From JBEKYH01 sp049511115 (lineage in GTDB: Bacteria; Planctomycetota; Phycisphaerae; Tepidisphaerales; Tepidisphaeraceae), in contig JBEKYH010000215.1 in assembly GCA_049511115.1 (NCBI GenBank), positions 1-8,081 of the forward strand: a stretch of 8,081 nucleotides of DNA, in the 5' to 3' direction. The position numbers and the translations under genes were made by a program. The notes beneath the pieces were generated by a model that had not been told where the DNA came from, searched no databases, and saw only the letters and a list, made by a program, of their open reading frames with translations. Shown here in pieces: positions 5,266 to 8,081 of the stretch (positions within the stretch are counted from its first letter, which is position 1; each line of letters opens with the position of its first letter).

Positions 5266-5829
5266 ATGCAACAGTTGCGGGAAACAATTGAAAACGGAGC
5301 GGCGCGGGATTGTGCGCGAGAGGTCTTGGATTCGGTGCCGCCGGTGATCTGGTTTATCCGGCGCGAGATGCGGGTCTTCCGTAAAGGCTTGTCATTGCCG
5401 CAGTTCAGAACGCTTTCGCTGGTGCATCGCCAGCCCACGGCGAGCCTATCGGCAGTCGCGGATCATCTGGCCGCGAGCCTTCCCACCGCATCGCGCCTTG
5501 TCCAAGGCCTGGTGCAGCAGGGACTGCTCAAGCGCGAAGGATGCCCCGGCGACCGGCGGCAGTTGTCGCTGGCCATTACCGAGCGCGGCGAGTCGGTCCT
5601 GCAAACCGCCTGGGAGGGAACGCAAGGGCGGCTGGCCGAGCAATTTGAAAAGCTGGACCCAACTGACCGGCGGGCGGTTACCGAAGCCATGGCCGTCCTC
5701 AAGAACATTTTCGGCGCCCTGGGGCTGCCGGATTCTCCGCGGTCGGCCGCGAAAGATCGAACCGTTCCGAACGAACGTCCGTCGCTGGTTCCCTCTCCAT
5801 TACGAACTGAAGTTGTTCAACTGAGCTGA
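5266..5829 (+). CDS. MarR-family transcriptional regulator
   Basis: A 187-residue winged-helix protein. The N-terminal dimer helix is about 15-40. The DNA-binding part is 43-108: LSLPQFRTLSLV, then SLSAVADHLAASLPTASRLVQGLVQQGLLKRE (helices 3-4 and linker). The wing has the conserved Asp96-Arg97-Arg98, followed by LSLAITERG. Residues 121-152 are the C-terminal dimer helix. A Pro/Ser/Arg-rich tail (about 155-187) makes it longer than the usual 140-160 residues. The RND pump gene starts 8 bases after its stop, so the two are almost certainly one operon. The inferred role is a ligand-responsive repressor of that pump; the ligand is unknown. ATG 5266 lies exactly where transcription from the upstream promoter is expected to begin, so the message is probably leaderless. 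The overlapping upstream ATG at 5255 is out of frame. Confidence 0.88.
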   Translation: MQQLRETIENGAARDCAREVLDSVPPVIWFIRREMRVFRKGLSLPQFRTLSLVHRQPTASLSAVADHLAASLPTASRLVQGLVQQGLLKREGCPGDRRQLSLAITERGESVLQTAWEGTQGRLAEQFEKLDPTDRRAVTEAMAVLKNIFGALGLPDSPRSAAKDRTVPNERPSLVPSPLRTEVVQLS

Positions 5830-5837
5830 GAGCGACT

Positions 5838-8081
5838 ATGTGGATTGTCCGTCTAGCGCTACGCCGTCCCTACACCTTCGTCGTCGCCGCCATGCTGGTG
5901 ATGATCCTGGGGGCGGTCATGATCCTGCAGATGCCGACGGATATCTTTCCGGCGGTCAACATTCCCGTCATCGCGGTCGCGTTCAATTACACCGGCATGT
6001 CGCCCAACGACATGGACAAGTACATCGTCGCGCCATACGGCCGGTTGCTGACGACGACCGTGAGCGACATCGACCATTTTGAAAGCCAATCGCTCTATGG
6101 CATCGGCATCATCAAAATTTATTTCCATGAGAGCGCCAAGATCGAAGAAGCGACGGCGCAGGTGACGGCCATCTCGCAGACCGCCATCCGCCAGTTCCCG
6201 ACGGGCACGCAGCCGCCGCTGATTATTCGCTACGACGCCTCGGACGTGCCGATTTTGCAGCTCTCGCTCAGCAGCGACACGATGCCCGAGCAGACGCTCT
6301 TTGACCAGGCCGTCAATCAGTTGCGGCCGCGACTGGTGTCGATTGAGGGCGTGCAGATACCCTATCCCTACGGCGGCAAGCAGCGCCAGATGATGGTGGA
6401 CCTGGACCCGGACAAACTGGCGTCGTACGGAATTTCGCCGGGCGATATATCAACGGCCGTCAACAATCAAAACGTGATCCTGCCCGCGGGGATTTCGAAG
6501 ATCGGCACGCAGGAGGATCAAGTCCACCTCAACAGCAGCCCGGACCAGATCACGCAACTGAACGACATTCCGGTGAAGACCGTGAACGACGCGCCGGTCT
6601 ATTTGCGCGACGTGGCCCATGTGCGCGATGGATTTTTGATCCAAACCAACGTCGTTGACGCCAACGGCAAGCGCGGCGTGCTGCTGTCGATCCTGAAATC
6701 GGGCGGTGCGTCGACGATCAGGGTGGTGGACGCCATCAAGGCTGCTCTCCCGCAGGTTAAGGAGGCGCTGCCTAAGGAATTGAAGATCGCGCCGATGTTT
6801 GATCAGTCGCTGTTCGTGCGCGCGGCCGTCGAAGGCGTGGTGCGCGAGGCGGCCATCGCGGCGGGTTTGACCGCCATGATGATCCTGATTTTCCTGGGAA
6901 GCTGGCGCAGCACGGTCGTGGTGATGGTTTCCATTCCGCTGTCGATTCTGGTCTCGATCATCTGCCTGGCGGCGCTGGGGCAGACGCTGAACGTCATGAC
7001 CCTGGGCGGCATGGCGCTGGCGGTGGGGATTCTCGTGGACGACGCCACGGTGGAAATCGAAAACATTCACCGCAATCTGCATCAGCACAAGCGCCTGGTG
7101 ACGGCGATTCTCGACGGAGCGTCGCAGATTGCCATTCCCGCCTTCGTGTCGACGCTGTGCATCTGCATCGTGTTTGTGCCGGTGGTGTTTATCAGCGGCG
7201 CGGCCAAGTACCTGTTTACGCCATTGGCGATGGCCGTCGTCTTCGCCATGCTGACCAGTTACCTCCTGAGCCGGACGCTGGTGCCGACGATGGTGCGCTA
7301 CCTGCTGGTGTCGGAGATTCAGATGTACGGCGGCGTGCCGGATGAGCCGGAAGCGGATCAAACCTCGCCGATGGATCCACGGAAGAAGGGACAGATTCAG
7401 CTCATCGCCACATTGGCGGCGGTGGTTCTAGCAGCAATGTTCGCAGTCACCCTTGGCGTTCTTGCGTCGCCCATGGGGCAGCAATTCCCCTGGGCGCACG
7501 ATCATATTTTGGCCGTCGGCCAGTGGATTTCTGCTAACCGCTGGGATGTGGCGCAATGGGTGGCGGGGCTGGGAATTATCCTCGTTGCGATCTGGCTCAT
7601 CAGCAAACTGAATCTGTTGTGGCGATTCCACCATGCGTTCGACAAGCAATTTGAGAAGGTGCGCCTGCGGTACGGCGGAATGCTGGATTGGGCGCTGGAT
7701 CATCGAACGTCGGTTGTGACGGCATTCGTTCTGTTGACGGTCGTTTCGTGCATATTGTTCCTGGCGATATTCCCAGTGGGGACGGACTTCTTCCCGCAGG
7801 TTGATGCCGGCCAATTCCGCCTGCACGTGCGATGCCCGCCAGGCACGCGGGTTGAACAGAGTGAAGTCTATTTCGCCCAGGTCGAGGGCGCCATCCGGCA
7901 GGTCATTCCGCCCAAAGAGACGGGAACAATCATTGAGAATATCGGCATTCCCAACAGCAGCATCAACCTTTGCCTCAGCGACGGATCGCAGATGTCGGCG
8001 GCTGACGGAGAAATTCTGGTTTCGCTGAACCAGGGGCATAAGCCCACCGACGGATACCAGCGCGAGTTGCGAAAGGAATTG
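5838..8081 (+). CDS. RND efflux transporter permease subunit, N-terminal 748 residues
   Basis: An inner-membrane, proton-driven pump subunit (AcrB/ACR_tran superfamily); the C-terminal quarter is beyond the right edge. TM1 is about 12-31, followed by MPTDIFP (32-38), the family hallmark. Residues 39-330 hold the first periplasmic porter region with FDQS at 321-324. TM2-TM6 lie at about 338-354, 360-380, 387-408, 433-453 and 461-483. TM4 carries Asp401-Asp402 in GILVDDATVEIEN, matching the proton-relay Asp407/Asp408 of AcrB, so it belongs with drug/lipophile-type pumps rather than metal-exporting CusA types. TM7 is about 626-645, followed by VGTDFFPQVDAG. Odd: between TM6 and TM7 there are about 140 residues instead of about 40, with two extra hydrophobic segments (522-543 and 574-595). 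The ribosome site is weak (GAGAG 5828-5832, 5 bases from the ATG) and translation may be coupled to marR. Adaptor and outer-membrane partners are expected nearby. Confidence 0.9.
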   Translation, partial: MWIVRLALRRPYTFVVAAMLVMILGAVMILQMPTDIFPAVNIPVIAVAFNYTGMSPNDMDKYIVAPYGRLLTTTVSDIDHFESQSLYGIGIIKIYFHESAKIEEATAQVTAISQTAIRQFPTGTQPPLIIRYDASDVPILQLSLSSDTMPEQTLFDQAVNQLRPRLVSIEGVQIPYPYGGKQRQMMVDLDPDKLASYGISPGDISTAVNNQNVILPAGISKIGTQEDQVHLNSSPDQITQLNDIPVKTVNDAPVYLRDVAHVRDGFLIQTNVVDANGKRGVLLSILKSGGASTIRVVDAIKAALPQVKEALPKELKIAPMFDQSLFVRAAVEGVVREAAIAAGLTAMMILIFLGSWRSTVVVMVSIPLSILVSIICLAALGQTLNVMTLGGMALAVGILVDDATVEIENIHRNLHQHKRLVTAILDGASQIAIPAFVSTLCICIVFVPVVFISGAAKYLFTPLAMAVVFAMLTSYLLSRTLVPTMVRYLLVSEIQMYGGVPDEPEADQTSPMDPRKKGQIQLIATLAAVVLAAMFAVTLGVLASPMGQQFPWAHDHILAVGQWISANRWDVAQWVAGLGIILVAIWLISKLNLLWRFHHAFDKQFEKVRLRYGGMLDWALDHRTSVVTAFVLLTVVSCILFLAIFPVGTDFFPQVDAGQFRLHVRCPPGTRVEQSEVYFAQVEGAIRQVIPPKETGTIIENIGIPNSSINLCLSDGSQMSAADGEILVSLNQGHKPTDGYQRELRKEL

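Noticed and set aside
6450..7361. Long minus-strand open frame (303 codons)
   Set aside because: It is antisense to the RND pump in GC-rich DNA; its His/Arg/Gln-rich product is typical of shadow frames.
7428..8039. Minus-strand open frame (203 codons)
   Set aside because: It is also antisense to the RND pump, which reads continuously with correct membrane and DD motifs through this stretch.
5838..8081. CusA-type heavy-metal RND pump
   Set aside because: TM4 carries the Asp-Asp pair (401-402) typical of drug/lipophile pumps, and no metal-binding methionine pattern was seen.

Overview
The window is GC-rich bacterial chromosome and most resembles a planctomycete of the class Phycisphaerae. That placement is an inference. 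It rests on signal peptides followed by Thr-Gln-Pro/Ala-rich linkers (residues 30-44 of the 3150-3581 product), on a GlmU-family enzyme of the alternative type rather than canonical GlmU, on weak use of Shine-Dalgarno sites, and on a purine/pyrimidine-asymmetric inverted repeat between genes. No phage, insertion sequence, CRISPR array, rRNA or tRNA was seen. I found no previously undescribed multi-gene system. The interest lies in several smaller anomalies.

Layout: (1) 1-370, minus: the start of a secreted five-bladed beta-propeller glycoside hydrolase (GH43-like), cut by the left edge. (2) 371-629: divergent intergenic region with a 106-bp degenerate inverted repeat and promoter-like elements facing both ways. 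(3) 630-1865, plus: alternative bifunctional GlmU-family protein, probably leaderless. (4) 1954-3099 and 3150-3581, plus: two exported proteins in a likely operon. The first is an internally duplicated beta-rich protein of unknown function. The second is a small protein with a weak PilP/GspC-like look. (5) 3639-4053, plus: an XRE/HigA-type antitoxin preceded by what looks like the last codons of its missing HigB-type toxin, a decayed toxin-antitoxin locus. (6) 4112-5170, minus: a PA0069-family radical SAM protein. (7) 5171-5265: AT-rich divergent promoter region with a candidate MarR operator. (8) 5266-5829, plus: MarR-family regulator. (9) 5838 to the right edge, plus: inner-membrane RND efflux pump subunit with an unusual extra membrane hairpin between TM6 and TM7.

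How the genes work together: the clearest functional unit is marR plus the RND gene, 8 bases apart, which fits a locally regulated export pump whose adaptor and outer-membrane partners would lie beyond the window. The GlmU-like enzyme would make UDP-GlcNAc for the envelope. The other genes look like unrelated single units. Two starts (630 and 5266) share the same geometry: a -10-like hexamer ending exactly 6 bases before the ATG and no Shine-Dalgarno site. This suggests leaderless mRNAs.
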